Assembly (NCBI GenBank): GCA_029007035.1
Contig: JAQXHC010000042.1
Coordinates: forward strand, 1-39,938
Direction of reading: 5' to 3'
Source of the DNA: Oscillospiraceae bacterium
GTDB taxonomy: Bacteria; Bacillota; Clostridia; Oscillospirales; Ruminococcaceae
DNA: 39,938 nt
Position numbers and translations under genes: made by a program. Of this stretch, positions 31,316 to 39,909 are shown piece after piece. Position 1 is the stretch's first letter. Each line of letters starts with the position of its first letter. The notes under the pieces were generated by a model. The model worked only from the letters and a program-made list of their open reading frames with translations, had not been told where the DNA came from and did no database searches.

Positions 31316-33010
31316 ATGAAGAAACTGATTTCAGCTGTTTCGGCAGTGGTAATTGGAATATCGTCGTTTACCCTTGTTTCGGCATCAGCCGAAAAAGGGA
31401 ACGCGGCGGCAGCCGATATTACCATGCTTGGAGACAGCATCGCCACGGGTTACAATAGGTCGGGCTATGTTGAACATAACTACGGCGAACTTATCGAGGA
31501 TTATCTCGGATGCAATGTGAATAATCTTGCGGTTAACGGAGCAAAGACGGGCGATCTTATTACACAGCTTGACGAAAGCGGAACTGTGGAAAGCATTAAA
31601 AATTCGGACTATGTTGTAATTTCCATCGGCGGAAACAATCTTATCACCGATTTGTCGGAATTTGTGGGCAGCTTTGCTATTGAAAACGACCTGCTCAAAG
31701 ATGAGTACGCAGATGAAACGAGCATCAATCTTCTGCTCAAGGAGGACCTGGACAAGCTTGACAAGGAAAAATTCAAGGCTCTCGGCTTTTCCGGTCAGCA
31801 GGCTCTTGCAACCCAAATGGAGTCGACTCTTACCGGCGAGAATTCTGACGGCGGAACGCTCTATAACGATATTATTCCCGATACAAGGACGATTCTCGAA
31901 AAGGTTCACGAAATAAATCCCGATGCCGAAATCGTTCTGCAGACGGTTTATCAGCCTTTTTCGTTCAGCAAGGAGTACTATGCGTCGTATTTCGGAAATT
32001 CTGATGCGCCGTATTACAGCTACAGACTGTTCATCAGCTTTCTGCGCGGAATTTCAATCAGGACGATGGATAAATATTCCGCAGCGCTGACAAGTCTCTG
32101 CACAGAACTGAATGCCGATGGTGAGTATGTAAGACTTGCAGATGTTTATGATGTATTCGCCTCATTCCCCGAAAATTATGATTCCTCTGAATGGGGAAGC
32201 TGCTGGTATTTCACCGATATTCTTGAAGCGGGCGAAAAAAGGGACTTCCACCCGAATCAGAAAGGTCACCTTATTATTGCCGCTCTCGTTCTTGAACAAA
32301 TCGGCGAGCTTCATGATACTGCCGCAGACTGTCTTATGAGACAGGTTATGGCTGGTGTCGACGATATCGAAAACTGCCCCGAAAAGGCTGTTGCTGCTTA
32401 TAACACCGTAGTCGGAAAGCTTATTGACGAGCCGACAACCGAACCGACAACAGAAGATATACATATCGAGCCGCTGGGCGTTATTTCAATTGCTCAGAAG
32501 CCCGAAAAGACTGAATATGCAGTAGGCGAAGAAATCGACCTCAGCGGTCTTGCGGTAACTCTCGATTATTACTACGGAACAGAAGGTCACCGCGTTATTT
32601 TTGATAAGGCAGACCCCTCTGCTTTCCCCAATGATTTTATTGTTGACACCTCGGATTTTGACAGCAGCAAGCCCGGAACGTATACGATTACAGTTTCCTG
32701 TACTGAGGAGACTGCCGGTGAATATTGGGTAATCAATAATGCTTCGACATTTGAGGTTGTCGTAAAGGAAACTGCTTCCGGGTATATAAGAGGCGACGTA
32801 ACCGGAGACACTGTTGTTGATGCCAAGGATGCTTCGGCAGTCCTTGCAGAATATGCGAGAAGGGCAACGGGAGCAGACTCAACCTTTGATGATGCTCAGA
32901 TTCAGGCTGCCGATGTAGACGGCGATACGATAATCGATGCCAAGGACGCTTCAAAAATCCTTGCCTACTATGCAGCTGCCGCTACAGGCGGATCGCCAAG
33001 CTGGGACTGA
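31316..33010 (+). CDS. secreted GDSL/SGNH hydrolase with Ig-like module and dockerin
   Basis: A 564-residue exported protein. Signal peptide about 1-25. SGNH hydrolase about 34-335: block I MLGDSIATGYN (Ser41), block III GGNN (105-108), block V RDFHPNQKGH (Asp310, His312). A bacterial Ig-like module at about 387-485 (IEPLGVISIAQKPEKTEYAVGEEIDLSGLAVTLDY, the bIg_3 pattern). Dockerin about 490-555 (GDVTGDTVVDAKDASAVLAEYA and DVDGDTIIDAKDASKILAYYA). Likely an esterase removing acetyl or other acyl groups from plant polysaccharide in the cellulosome. The hydrolase carries an extra stretch at about 115-185. Start: ATG 31316 after AGGAGG. Confidence 0.92.
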   Translation: MKKLISAVSAVVIGISSFTLVSASAEKGNAAAADITMLGDSIATGYNRSGYVEHNYGELIEDYLGCNVNNLAVNGAKTGDLITQLDESGTVESIKNSDYVVISIGGNNLITDLSEFVGSFAIENDLLKDEYADETSINLLLKEDLDKLDKEKFKALGFSGQQALATQMESTLTGENSDGGTLYNDIIPDTRTILEKVHEINPDAEIVLQTVYQPFSFSKEYYASYFGNSDAPYYSYRLFISFLRGISIRTMDKYSAALTSLCTELNADGEYVRLADVYDVFASFPENYDSSEWGSCWYFTDILEAGEKRDFHPNQKGHLIIAALVLEQIGELHDTAADCLMRQVMAGVDDIENCPEKAVAAYNTVVGKLIDEPTTEPTTEDIHIEPLGVISIAQKPEKTEYAVGEEIDLSGLAVTLDYYYGTEGHRVIFDKADPSAFPNDFIVDTSDFDSSKPGTYTITVSCTEETAGEYWVINNASTFEVVVKETASGYIRGDVTGDTVVDAKDASAVLAEYARRATGADSTFDDAQIQAADVDGDTIIDAKDASKILAYYAAAATGGSPSWD

Positions 33011-33033
33011 TTCACGACCGTAATTACATCAGG

Positions 33034-33074
33034 AAAACTCTAAAATCTTGTTTTAAGTTTTGTGAAGCTTCACA
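33034..33074. promoter_or_regulatory. nested palindromes before the aldo/keto reductase gene
   Basis: A perfect 14-bp palindrome TGTGAAGCTTCACA (33061-33074) follows an AT-rich hairpin (AAAACT...AGTTTT, 33034-33058). A TATACT at 33087-33092 could be the -10 of the reductase gene. The palindrome resembles Rex or CRP half-sites (TTGTGA/TCACA) but with shorter spacing than either. Confidence 0.35.
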
Positions 33075-33161
33075 GAATCCACCTTTTATACTTTTTAGAT
33101 TTCAAAAACAGGAGCTTTAGAGGCTGCCGTCATTGATATTTGCATTAAGAGGAGGCTTAAA

Positions 33162-34283
33162 ATGAAAAAACTTGGATTCGGACTCATGCGTCTGCCGCTA
33201 ACCGATGCAAATGACCCTGCGAGTATTGATATCGAGCTGACTAAAAAAATGGTTGACACATTCATTGAAAACGGCTTCACATATTTCGATACTGCGTGGA
33301 TGTACTGCGGTTTCAGGAGTGAAAACGCTGCAAAGGAATGCCTTGTCAGCCGTCATCCGAGGGACAGTTATACCCTCGCCACTAAGCTCCATGCAGGCTT
33401 TATCAAGACCAAGGAAGACCGCGACCGCATTTTCAATGAGCAGTGCGAAAAAACAGGCGTAAGCTATTTCGACTATTATCTTATTCACGATGTGGGAGCG
33501 CATCACTATGAGATTTACAAGGAGCTTGATTGCTTTGAGTGGCTTCGTCAGAAGAAAAAAGACGGTCTCGTAAAGAAAATCGGTTTTTCGTTCCATGATA
33601 ACGCAGAACTGCTCGACAAGGTGCTCACGGAGCAGGAGGGTTTCGATTTCGTCCAGCTTCAGATAAACTATCTCGACTGGGAAAGCGAGGGAGTTCAGTC
33701 GCGCAAGTGCTACGAGGTTGCTCAGAAGCACGGTATGCCTGTTATTGTTATGGAACCGGTCAAGGGAGGAACTCTTGCTAATGTTCCGGAAAGCGTCGAA
33801 AAGCATTTCAGAGATTACAATCCATCAGCTTCCGTTCCGTCGTGGGCAATACGTTTTGCTGCGAGTCTTGACAATGTCATGATGGTTCTCAGCGGCATGA
33901 GCAATATGGAACAGCTCCTTGACAATATTTCGTACATGAAAGATTTCAGACCGCTTAATTCCGGGGAGCTTGATTTAGTTCACCGTGCGGCGGATATTAT
34001 CAATTCAAACATTTCAATTGCCTGCACAGGCTGCTCTTACTGTACTGACGGCTGCCCGATGAATATTCCTGTTCCCAAATACTTCTCACTCTACAACGCT
34101 GACAAGCAGGAATGCAAGGAAAAGGGCTGGACTCCGCAGGGTGAATACTACGACAATCTTACCAAAACCTTTGGCAAGGCGAGCGAGTGTATTCAGTGCG
34201 GTCAATGCGAGGGCATCTGTCCCCAGCATCTGCCTGTTATCGACCTACTCAAAACTGTTGCCGATTATTTTGAAAATCAGTGA
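33162..34283 (+). CDS. aldo/keto reductase with C-terminal 2[4Fe-4S] ferredoxin-like domain
   Basis: A 373-residue cytoplasmic oxidoreductase. The AKR catalytic tetrad is present: Asp43 and Tyr48 (YFDTAWMY), Lys75 (ATKLH) and His109 (LIHDV). The barrel ends near residue 275, and the tail carries two cysteine clusters (Cys288, 291, 294, 298 and Cys343, 346, 349, 353) that fit two [4Fe-4S] clusters. This fused form is common in anaerobic Firmicutes; the usual physiological substrate is not known. Start: ATG 33162 after GAGGAGG. Monocistronic, ending at a strong hairpin. Confidence 0.93.
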   Translation: MKKLGFGLMRLPLTDANDPASIDIELTKKMVDTFIENGFTYFDTAWMYCGFRSENAAKECLVSRHPRDSYTLATKLHAGFIKTKEDRDRIFNEQCEKTGVSYFDYYLIHDVGAHHYEIYKELDCFEWLRQKKKDGLVKKIGFSFHDNAELLDKVLTEQEGFDFVQLQINYLDWESEGVQSRKCYEVAQKHGMPVIVMEPVKGGTLANVPESVEKHFRDYNPSASVPSWAIRFAASLDNVMMVLSGMSNMEQLLDNISYMKDFRPLNSGELDLVHRAADIINSNISIACTGCSYCTDGCPMNIPVPKYFSLYNADKQECKEKGWTPQGEYYDNLTKTFGKASECIQCGQCEGICPQHLPVIDLLKTVADYFENQ

Positions 34284-34359
34284 TTTTATTGCAGAGGACT
34301 CCGTTCAGAGTCTGTATACAGTTAAGGCAAATGTTGAAAAAACCTTGATATCCCGATGA

Positions 34360-34396
34360 AAAATGCTCAGTCCCCGCAAAGTGGATTGAGCATTTT
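34360..34396 (+). terminator. terminator of the aldo/keto reductase gene
   Basis: 14-bp stem (34360-34373 with 34383-34396; AAAATGCTCAGTCC against GGATTGAGCATTTT with one G-U), 9-nt loop, then a short T-rich stretch. Could act on both strands. Confidence 0.7.
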
Positions 34397-34507
34397 CTGT
34401 TGGCTGTTTAAGGAAACCTCTCACAAGGCGTACACTGACCGGTTCTGCACCGAATCATACAGATTTGAATATAATGGTAAAAATGCATGAAAGAGCGGTG
34501 GATTTAT

Positions 34508-34861
34508 ATGGACGGGATAATAGTAACAGCAGTGATTGTGCTTGCGGTTATAGCGGTTATAGAAGCGGTCAGTCTGTTCTGCAAGCCGCACAGTATAAAG
34601 GCGGAGCATATTTTCGCCGTAACTGTACCTGTGTTTCCGGAAACGGAAAATATTTACGGCAGGCTGGAATATATTGCCGGAGAGCTTGCGGGATTTCACT
34701 GCGGAAAAATCAGGATAATCATCGTAAACTACGGTATATCGGCGGCTCAGCTTGAGGATTGCCGCGCATTCTGTTTTGATTATCCGTCGTCGGTCATAAC
34801 CGACCCGGCAGGGGTGGAAAAAATATTGTCGAAAACATTTGCAATTAGCAGCAAAACATAG
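34508..34861 (+). CDS. small single-pass membrane protein, unknown function
   Basis: A 117-residue protein with an N-terminal membrane segment at about 2-24 (GIIVTAVIVLAVIAVIEAVSLFC). A cytoplasmic alpha/beta-like part follows (AEHIFAVTVPVFPETENIYGRLEYIAGELAG, then IRIIIVNYGIS and FCFDYPSSVITDPAGVEKIL). I do not recognise a family. Start: ATG 34508 with GGTGG upstream; a longer frame from 34487 lacks a ribosome binding site. A TATAAT near 34472 may be its -10 box. It ends just before the recD2 promoter. Confidence 0.6.
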   Translation: MDGIIVTAVIVLAVIAVIEAVSLFCKPHSIKAEHIFAVTVPVFPETENIYGRLEYIAGELAGFHCGKIRIIIVNYGISAAQLEDCRAFCFDYPSSVITDPAGVEKILSKTFAISSKT

Positions 34862-34867
34862 TATAAT
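34839..34867 (+). promoter_or_regulatory. promoter of the recD2-mreB operon
   Basis: TTGCAA (34839-34844), 17-nt spacer, TATAAT (34862-34867). The -35 overlaps the end of the small membrane-protein gene. The leader of about 155 nt is GC-rich, with GCGCAGCT/AGCTGCGC (34909-34916 and 34942-34949) and the perfect palindrome AGCTGCGCAGCT (34942-34953). Confidence 0.75.
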
Positions 34868-35027
34868 AGAAAAGAACGGACCCCGGGCGGCGCCGGATAA
34901 AGGAAGGCGCGCAGCTTGTATGCGGTATATCTGCGGATAATAGCTGCGCAGCTGCCCCGCACAGTTTATTTTACATCAATTGCGCCGCAGAGGTACGGTT
35001 GGGAATGTTTATTAAGGCGGTGAACGC

Positions 35028-37301
35028 ATGGATAACGATACTCTGCATATTGAGGGGACGGTTGAAAATGTCCTTTTCAGGAACGAGGCTAACGGATATA
35101 TCGTCCTTGACCTCGACGCAGGCGGCGAGCTTATTACGGTTGTCGGCGAACTCGGCGAGATCGAGTCCGGCGAGGGCCTTATTCTTGAGGGAAGCTACGT
35201 TACGCATAAAAAATTCGGTACGCAGTTCCGTGCGGTATACTGTGAAAGGAAACTGCCCGATACGGTAGTTAATATTGAAAAATATCTTGCATCAGGAGCA
35301 ATAAAGGGTATCGGACCTGCACTCGCCCGAAGAATCGTAAACGAATTCGGAGCGGCTACTCTCGATATAATGGAGCATGACCCCTATCGCCTGAGAGAGA
35401 TTAAGGGGATATCTGAGTCAAAATGCGGAGAGATCGCCGATGAAGCAAAAAAACTGTTCTCTCTCCGCAATGTGATGACCTATTTATCGCAGTACGAGGT
35501 GAAATCTCAGTTCGCCATGAAAGCGTATCAGAAATTCGGCGACGGGGCGATGGATATTCTGAGAGATAATCCCTATCTGCTGTGCGGCGATTCAATTGAG
35601 CTTGATTTCCGTAAGGCGGACGAAATCGGACATGACCTGCGTATCGCACGCACAGCCGATAAAAGGGTCATTGCAGGTCTGCAGTATATTTTAAAGGTGA
35701 ATTCCGCCGCAGGTCACAGCTGTATGCCGCTGAGCGTGCTGTGTGACAAGGCTCAGCCGGCGCTGAACATAGGCGAGCGCGATTTTTACAGCTCCTATAA
35801 TACGGCGCTGGAGGAGGACGAGCTTTTTCAGTACATAAAAAATGAGCGGGAATATGTCTATCTGCCCGATTACTACAGAGCGGAGCATTTTATTGCCGAC
35901 CGAATCAGAGTGCTGAGGGATTTTTCGTCTCCGATTGATTTTAATATCGATGCCATGATCGATATTGAGGAAGAGGAAAACGGTATAAAATACGAAAAGC
36001 TCCAGCGACAGGCAATTACTTCCGCTGTGTCGAGAGGTCTTATGATTATGACAGGCGGTCCGGGTACAGGTAAGACAACGACTCTGAATGCGATTATTTC
36101 GATTTTTGAAAAGCAGGGGAGCAGTGTGCTTCTCGCCGCTCCGACCGGACGTGCGGCAAAACGTATGTCAGACCTCACCGGACGCGAAGCAAAGACCATT
36201 CATCGTCTGCTTGAAGTTGAGTATGACGTTGGCGGAAAGCTGCGGTTCAAGCACAACGACAATAATCCTCTTGCCTGCGATGTCCTTGTGGTGGATGAGA
36301 TGTCAATGGTGGACGTGCTGCTGTTTGAAAGTCTGCTCAGAGCAGTCAGGCTCGGATGCAAGCTGATTATGGTGGGCGACAGCGACCAGCTTCCCTCGGT
36401 GGGAGCAGGCAATCTTCTCCGAGATATCATAGCAAGCAATACCATAACGGTTATCGAGCTGAAAGAGATTTTCCGTCAGGCACGGAGCAGCTGCATTGTC
36501 ACCAACGCCCACAGGATAGTTTCGGGCGAATATCCGGATCTTACGCAGAAAAGCAGCGACTTTTTCTTCTTTAAACGGGAGGACTTTGACAAGGCTGTTC
36601 AGCTGATCGTTGACCTTGCGAAAACGCGCCTGCCGAAAGCCTATAAATATTCACCCACCGATGATATACAGATTCTGACTCCATCGCGAAAAGGAACTCT
36701 CGGCACGGTGGAACTGAACAAAGTTCTGCAGAACGAGCTTAATCCGCCGGCTTCTGACAAGCAGGAATATAAAAGCTATCTTTATACCTTCAGAACTGGC
36801 GACAAGGTAATGCAGACGCGCAATAATTACGACATTGAGTGGCACAGGGATGACGAGAGCGGCGCAGGCGTGTTTAACGGCGATATAGGCAAAATTGTGA
36901 GCATAAACAGGACGACGATGACCGCTGTAATTGATTTCGACGGCAGAATCGCAGTTTATCCTTTTGACCTGCTTTCACAGGTGGAGCTGGCTTATGCCAT
37001 TACAGTTCACAAAAGTCAGGGCTGCGAGTTTGAGGCAGTGATCATGCCGGTGCTTGGCGGCTTTGAAAAGCTTTATTATCGTAATCTGCTCTATACGGCA
37101 GTTACAAGGGCAAAAAAACTGCTGATACTTATCGGGTCGGAGGAAAAAATCAACAGCATGGTTGACAATAACAGAAAAATAAGACGTTATACCTGTCTCC
37201 GCGATATGCTTGCAGGTACGGGAACCGATGACAGCGACCCCTTTGCACGGTTCCTGAACAGTGAAAATGATGAAGAACAATCTGAGAGCGAGGATACATA
37301 A
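35028..37301 (+). CDS. recD2: RecD2-type ATP-dependent 5'-3' DNA helicase
   Basis: A 757-residue SF1B helicase. N-terminal OB-like part (1-75), helix-hairpin-helix repeats at about 90-185 (SGAIKGIGPALARRIVNEFG and LREIKGISESKCGEI), Walker A GGPGTGKT at 343-350, Walker B DVLVVDEMSMVD, motif III MVGDSDQLPSVGAGNLLRD, motif IV LKEIFRQ, and the C-terminal UvrD-like motifs (YAITVHKSQGCEFEAVI, LLYTAVTRAKKL). RecD2 acts in replication fork and recombination repair without RecBC. Length is standard. Start: ATG 35028 with GGCGGTG. Its stop is one nt from the mreB start, so the two are translationally linked. Confidence 0.95.
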   Translation: MDNDTLHIEGTVENVLFRNEANGYIVLDLDAGGELITVVGELGEIESGEGLILEGSYVTHKKFGTQFRAVYCERKLPDTVVNIEKYLASGAIKGIGPALARRIVNEFGAATLDIMEHDPYRLREIKGISESKCGEIADEAKKLFSLRNVMTYLSQYEVKSQFAMKAYQKFGDGAMDILRDNPYLLCGDSIELDFRKADEIGHDLRIARTADKRVIAGLQYILKVNSAAGHSCMPLSVLCDKAQPALNIGERDFYSSYNTALEEDELFQYIKNEREYVYLPDYYRAEHFIADRIRVLRDFSSPIDFNIDAMIDIEEEENGIKYEKLQRQAITSAVSRGLMIMTGGPGTGKTTTLNAIISIFEKQGSSVLLAAPTGRAAKRMSDLTGREAKTIHRLLEVEYDVGGKLRFKHNDNNPLACDVLVVDEMSMVDVLLFESLLRAVRLGCKLIMVGDSDQLPSVGAGNLLRDIIASNTITVIELKEIFRQARSSCIVTNAHRIVSGEYPDLTQKSSDFFFFKREDFDKAVQLIVDLAKTRLPKAYKYSPTDDIQILTPSRKGTLGTVELNKVLQNELNPPASDKQEYKSYLYTFRTGDKVMQTRNNYDIEWHRDDESGAGVFNGDIGKIVSINRTTMTAVIDFDGRIAVYPFDLLSQVELAYAITVHKSQGCEFEAVIMPVLGGFEKLYYRNLLYTAVTRAKKLLILIGSEEKINSMVDNNRKIRRYTCLRDMLAGTGTDDSDPFARFLNSENDEEQSESEDT

Positions 37302-37302
37302 A

Positions 37303-38322
37303 ATGGCAAATACCGATATTGGAATCGATCTGGGAACAGCAAATATCGTGATGACAATGGGCAATAAGGGCGTTGTGCTCAGTGAACCGTCTGTCATCGC
37401 ATATAATACACGTACCGAGAGGGTGCTTGCAGTCGGCAGGGAAGCCTACGACATGATCGGCAAGAACCCAGACTATATCGCCGTTGTGCGGCCGATAATC
37501 GAGGGCGTTATTTCCGATGACGACCTCACACACAGCATGATCCGCGAGTTTATTTTAAAGGTTACGGGGCATCAGCTTATTAAGCCGAGAATCGTAATCT
37601 GCGTGCCCTCGTCAATTACCGACGTAGAGAGCCGTGCAGTTGTCGATGCTGCAAGGAGTGCGGGTTCACGTCAGATTTATCTGATTCAGGAGCCGATTGC
37701 GGCTATGATCGGAGCAGGAGTTAATATAACAAAAGCGAGAGGGCACATGATTGTCGACATCGGCGGCGGAACTACGGATGTGGCAATCGTCTCGATGAAC
37801 GGTGTGGTTACGTCCCATACGATCAAGACAGCAGGTAATACGATCGATAAATCAATCGTAAAATATATGCAGAATAAATATAAGCTCCTTATCGGTGAAA
37901 GGACAGCAGAACGAGTAAAAATGGACCTCTGTAACCTCTACGACCCAAGCGACGAGAGAACCGTTCTTGTCAAGGGCAGAAGTCTGCTCAAGGGACTGCC
38001 GGCACAGGTAATGCTTAGCGAAACAGAGCTTTTTGAGGCTATTGAAGATGACGCTTTTGCAATTATGGAGGCGATACGTAAGGTGCTGGAGGACGCTCCT
38101 CCCGAGCTTGTGGGGGATATTTACGACAATGGTCTGCTCCTTACCGGCGGCGGCTCGCTGCTTGGCGGACTGACTCAGCTGATAAAGAGGACTTTGGGCA
38201 TCAACTGCCATATCGCAAAGGATGCGATAAACTGCGTGGCAAAAGGAACAGGAATGGCGTTCGGTAAAATGACAACTCTGCTGGACGGCTTTGAGGTCGC
38301 TCCGATAAGCAGATACAGATAA
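37303..38322 (+). CDS. mreB: MreB-type rod-shape actin homolog
   Basis: A 339-residue actin-like ATPase. Phosphate 1 motif IGIDLGTANIVM (6-17), PSVIAYN, PSSITDVESRAVVDAARSAGSRQIYLIQEPIAAMIGAG, phosphate 2 motif IVDIGGGTTDVAIVS and the adenosine motif LLLTGGGSLLGGL are all present. MreB filaments guide side-wall peptidoglycan synthesis below the membrane. Mbl or MreBH paralogs cannot be separated by eye. Start: ATG 37303 directly after the recD2 TAA; GAGCGAGGA is upstream. mreC and mreD do not follow, so this is an orphan mreB-like copy. Confidence 0.93.
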   Translation: MANTDIGIDLGTANIVMTMGNKGVVLSEPSVIAYNTRTERVLAVGREAYDMIGKNPDYIAVVRPIIEGVISDDDLTHSMIREFILKVTGHQLIKPRIVICVPSSITDVESRAVVDAARSAGSRQIYLIQEPIAAMIGAGVNITKARGHMIVDIGGGTTDVAIVSMNGVVTSHTIKTAGNTIDKSIVKYMQNKYKLLIGERTAERVKMDLCNLYDPSDERTVLVKGRSLLKGLPAQVMLSETELFEAIEDDAFAIMEAIRKVLEDAPPELVGDIYDNGLLLTGGGSLLGGLTQLIKRTLGINCHIAKDAINCVAKGTGMAFGKMTTLLDGFEVAPISRYR

Positions 38323-38353
38323 GACAGAACAATACTTTACGGGGGACAATATC

Positions 38354-39490
38354 ATGAATTTCACGGAGAAAGACGTCAAAGCAGCAATAGAGCGTGGAAA
38401 AAATGTTCATGACTTCATTCAGAAAAGTGCAAAAATATGGGTAATTGCCATATCAATCTATGTTGTTGCCAGCATTATTCTTATGATTTCGGGGTTTGGC
38501 GGAATAAAGTTTGTATTGATCTCGGCTGCTGTTGACTTGTTGCTGCTGTATTTTCTGCCTTTTCTTATATCGGTGTCGACATTGCTTAACAAGAATGTAA
38601 GAATGCAATCGACTGTACGGGAGTTTTACGATTCATGGCGGTATTCAAGGAAATACAGAAATCATCAGTTTATCGGAATTGAAGCGATGGACAGCTTTGG
38701 TAAAAGGGACTGGGTACGGTATATCGACTCGCTGTTTGCAGGCGAAAAAAACAGATATAACCGCTGCACTCTCCTTGGTGCGAAGCGTGCGTATCTTGAT
38801 ATAAGCTGCCGCTTTGACGAAGCTGAAAGTGTTTTCCATGAAATCGAAGCAACAGCCCCCGGATACCTCAGGAACAGAATTCTTTTCAAAAAAATGTCAC
38901 ATTATTGCTCATGTGGGCGCGATGCCGATTTTATATCATTGTATGAAAAGAACCAACGCGAGATTGGAAAGCTCTACGACGGCAATCTTTCTGAGGTGAA
39001 GCTTGGACTTGTTTTTTCTTCACTGTATGAGATGAAGAAAGGCAATTTTGAAAAGGCGACGGAACTGAGACAGATGAGCATTGAGGTAAGTTACGAGGAT
39101 AAAAAATTAGTTCCTGGCTGAAAAAATATCCTAATACATTGTAACCTCTAAAACTTTATAAATATGTACATCGCTACTTTTACTACTAACAAGGAAAACA
39201 ATAATATTAAAAACCATTGAAAAATAAAGTTTTAAGTGTGACACAGTACTAATTATGTTCTGATTGGTGAAATTGAGGCATATATTGATCTTGCGGAGTG
39301 CTATGCAAAGCTTGGAAACACAGAGCAGGCAGCAGCGGGTCTGGAGCTTATCGACAGTAAAATTGATGAACTCACCTGCGAACTGCCGGATATCTATGCA
39401 AGGGAAGCGGCAAAGCTGCACAATCTTATAGATTCTGTACCTGAAAGCAGCAAAGATTCCGGAAATATTTCAGCCGCCGAAAATGTGTGA
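38354..39490 (+). pseudogene. membrane/TPR-like protein gene, broken by insertion and frameshift
   Basis: The first part is open from ATG 38354 (GGGGGA upstream) to TGA 39119-39121, 255 codons: two membrane segments (about 27-50 and 52-76), then helical repeats. The lost C-terminus is visible at 39254-39490 in frame with TAT: it reads YVLIGEIEAYIDLAECYAKLGN, a TPR-like helix pair, and ends at TGA 39488-39490. Between them sit a 113-bp element and a frame slip in a run of six A (39101-39106). With seven A and the element removed, the reading would run without a stop through WLKKYPNYVLIGE. The shortened 255-residue protein may still be made. It lies 31 nt after mreB in the same direction. Confidence 0.75.
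39136..39248. mobile_element. 113-bp MITE-like element with 5-bp target duplication
   Basis: Imperfect terminal inverted repeats of about 24 bp (left 39136-39159, right 39224-39248), with an identical inner TAAAACTTTAT and about 18 of 24 matches overall. Flanked by CTAAT at 39131-39135 and again at 39249-39253. AT-rich, no open frame. Removing the element plus one CTAAT restores an in-frame join in the host gene. Confidence 0.75.
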
Positions 39491-39520
39491 AAAATTTTTG
39501 CGATTTTTTTGAAAAAGTGC

Positions 39521-39549
39521 TTGACAAAAATTAAAAGCTGTGATATAAT
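39521..39549 (+). promoter_or_regulatory. promoter of the Val-Asp-Gly-Cys tRNA cluster
   Basis: Perfect TTGACA (39521-39526), 17-nt spacer, TATAAT (39544-39549), 42 bp before tRNA-Val. Confidence 0.92.
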
Positions 39550-39591
39550 AATTCAGTCGTCAGTTGATGATGACTTGAATGGAATAGGAAT

Positions 39592-39667
39592 GGGAGCTTA
39601 GCTCAGCTGGGAGAGCATCTGCCTTACAAGCAGAGGGTCATAGGTTCGAGCCCTATAGTTCCCACCA
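39592..39667 (+). tRNA. tRNA-Val (TAC)
   Basis: Cloverleaf with acceptor GGGAGCT/AGTTCCC (one G-U), anticodon loop CTTACAA (anticodon TAC), GGTTCGAGCC T arm and encoded CCA. First gene of the cluster. Confidence 0.96.
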
Positions 39668-39675
39668 TATTCCTT

Positions 39676-39752
39676 GGCCCGGTAGTTCAGTTGGTTAGAA
39701 CGCCAGCCTGTCACGCTGGAGGTCGTGAGTTCGAGCCTCATCCGGGTCGCCA
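39676..39752 (+). tRNA. tRNA-Asp (GTC)
   Basis: Cloverleaf with acceptor GGCCCGG/CCGGGTC (one G-U), anticodon stem CCAGC/GCTGG around CTGTCAC (anticodon GTC), G73 and encoded CCA, 8 nt after tRNA-Val. Confidence 0.96.
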
Positions 39753-39754
39753 AT

Positions 39755-39830
39755 GCGGATTTAGCTCATCTGGTAGAGCGCCACCTTGCCAAGGTGGAGG
39801 TAGCGAGTTCGAGCCTCGTAATCCGCTCCA
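39755..39830 (+). tRNA. tRNA-Gly (GCC)
   Basis: Cloverleaf with acceptor GCGGATT/AATCCGC, anticodon stem CCACC/GGTGG around TTGCCAA (anticodon GCC), and encoded CCA. A second glycine isoacceptor besides the TCC gene at 2065. Confidence 0.95.
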
Positions 39831-39835
39831 TAAGC

Positions 39836-39909
39836 GGCGCTATAGCCAAGTGGTAAGGCGTGGGTCTGCAACACCCTGATCCCCGGTTCAAATCCGGGTG
39901 GCGCCTCCA
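39836..39909 (+). tRNA. tRNA-Cys (GCA)
   Basis: Cloverleaf with acceptor GGCGCTA/TGGCGCC (one G-U), anticodon loop TCTGCAACA region (anticodon GCA), GGTTCAAATCC T arm and encoded CCA. The last complete tRNA in the window; the cluster may continue beyond the end. Confidence 0.95.

Noticed and set aside
33060..33075. Rex operator call for TTGTGAAGCTTCACAG
   Set aside because: Rex sites have TTGTGA and TCACAA separated by six bases; here the spacing is four and one end base differs.
34322..34330. TTAAGGCAA as a sixth palindromic element
   Set aside because: The left end motif is present but no inverted right end follows within 100 bp.
39691..39879. 62-codon open frame at the right end
   Set aside because: It runs through the Asp, Gly and Cys tRNA genes; the open frame is produced by tRNA sequence.
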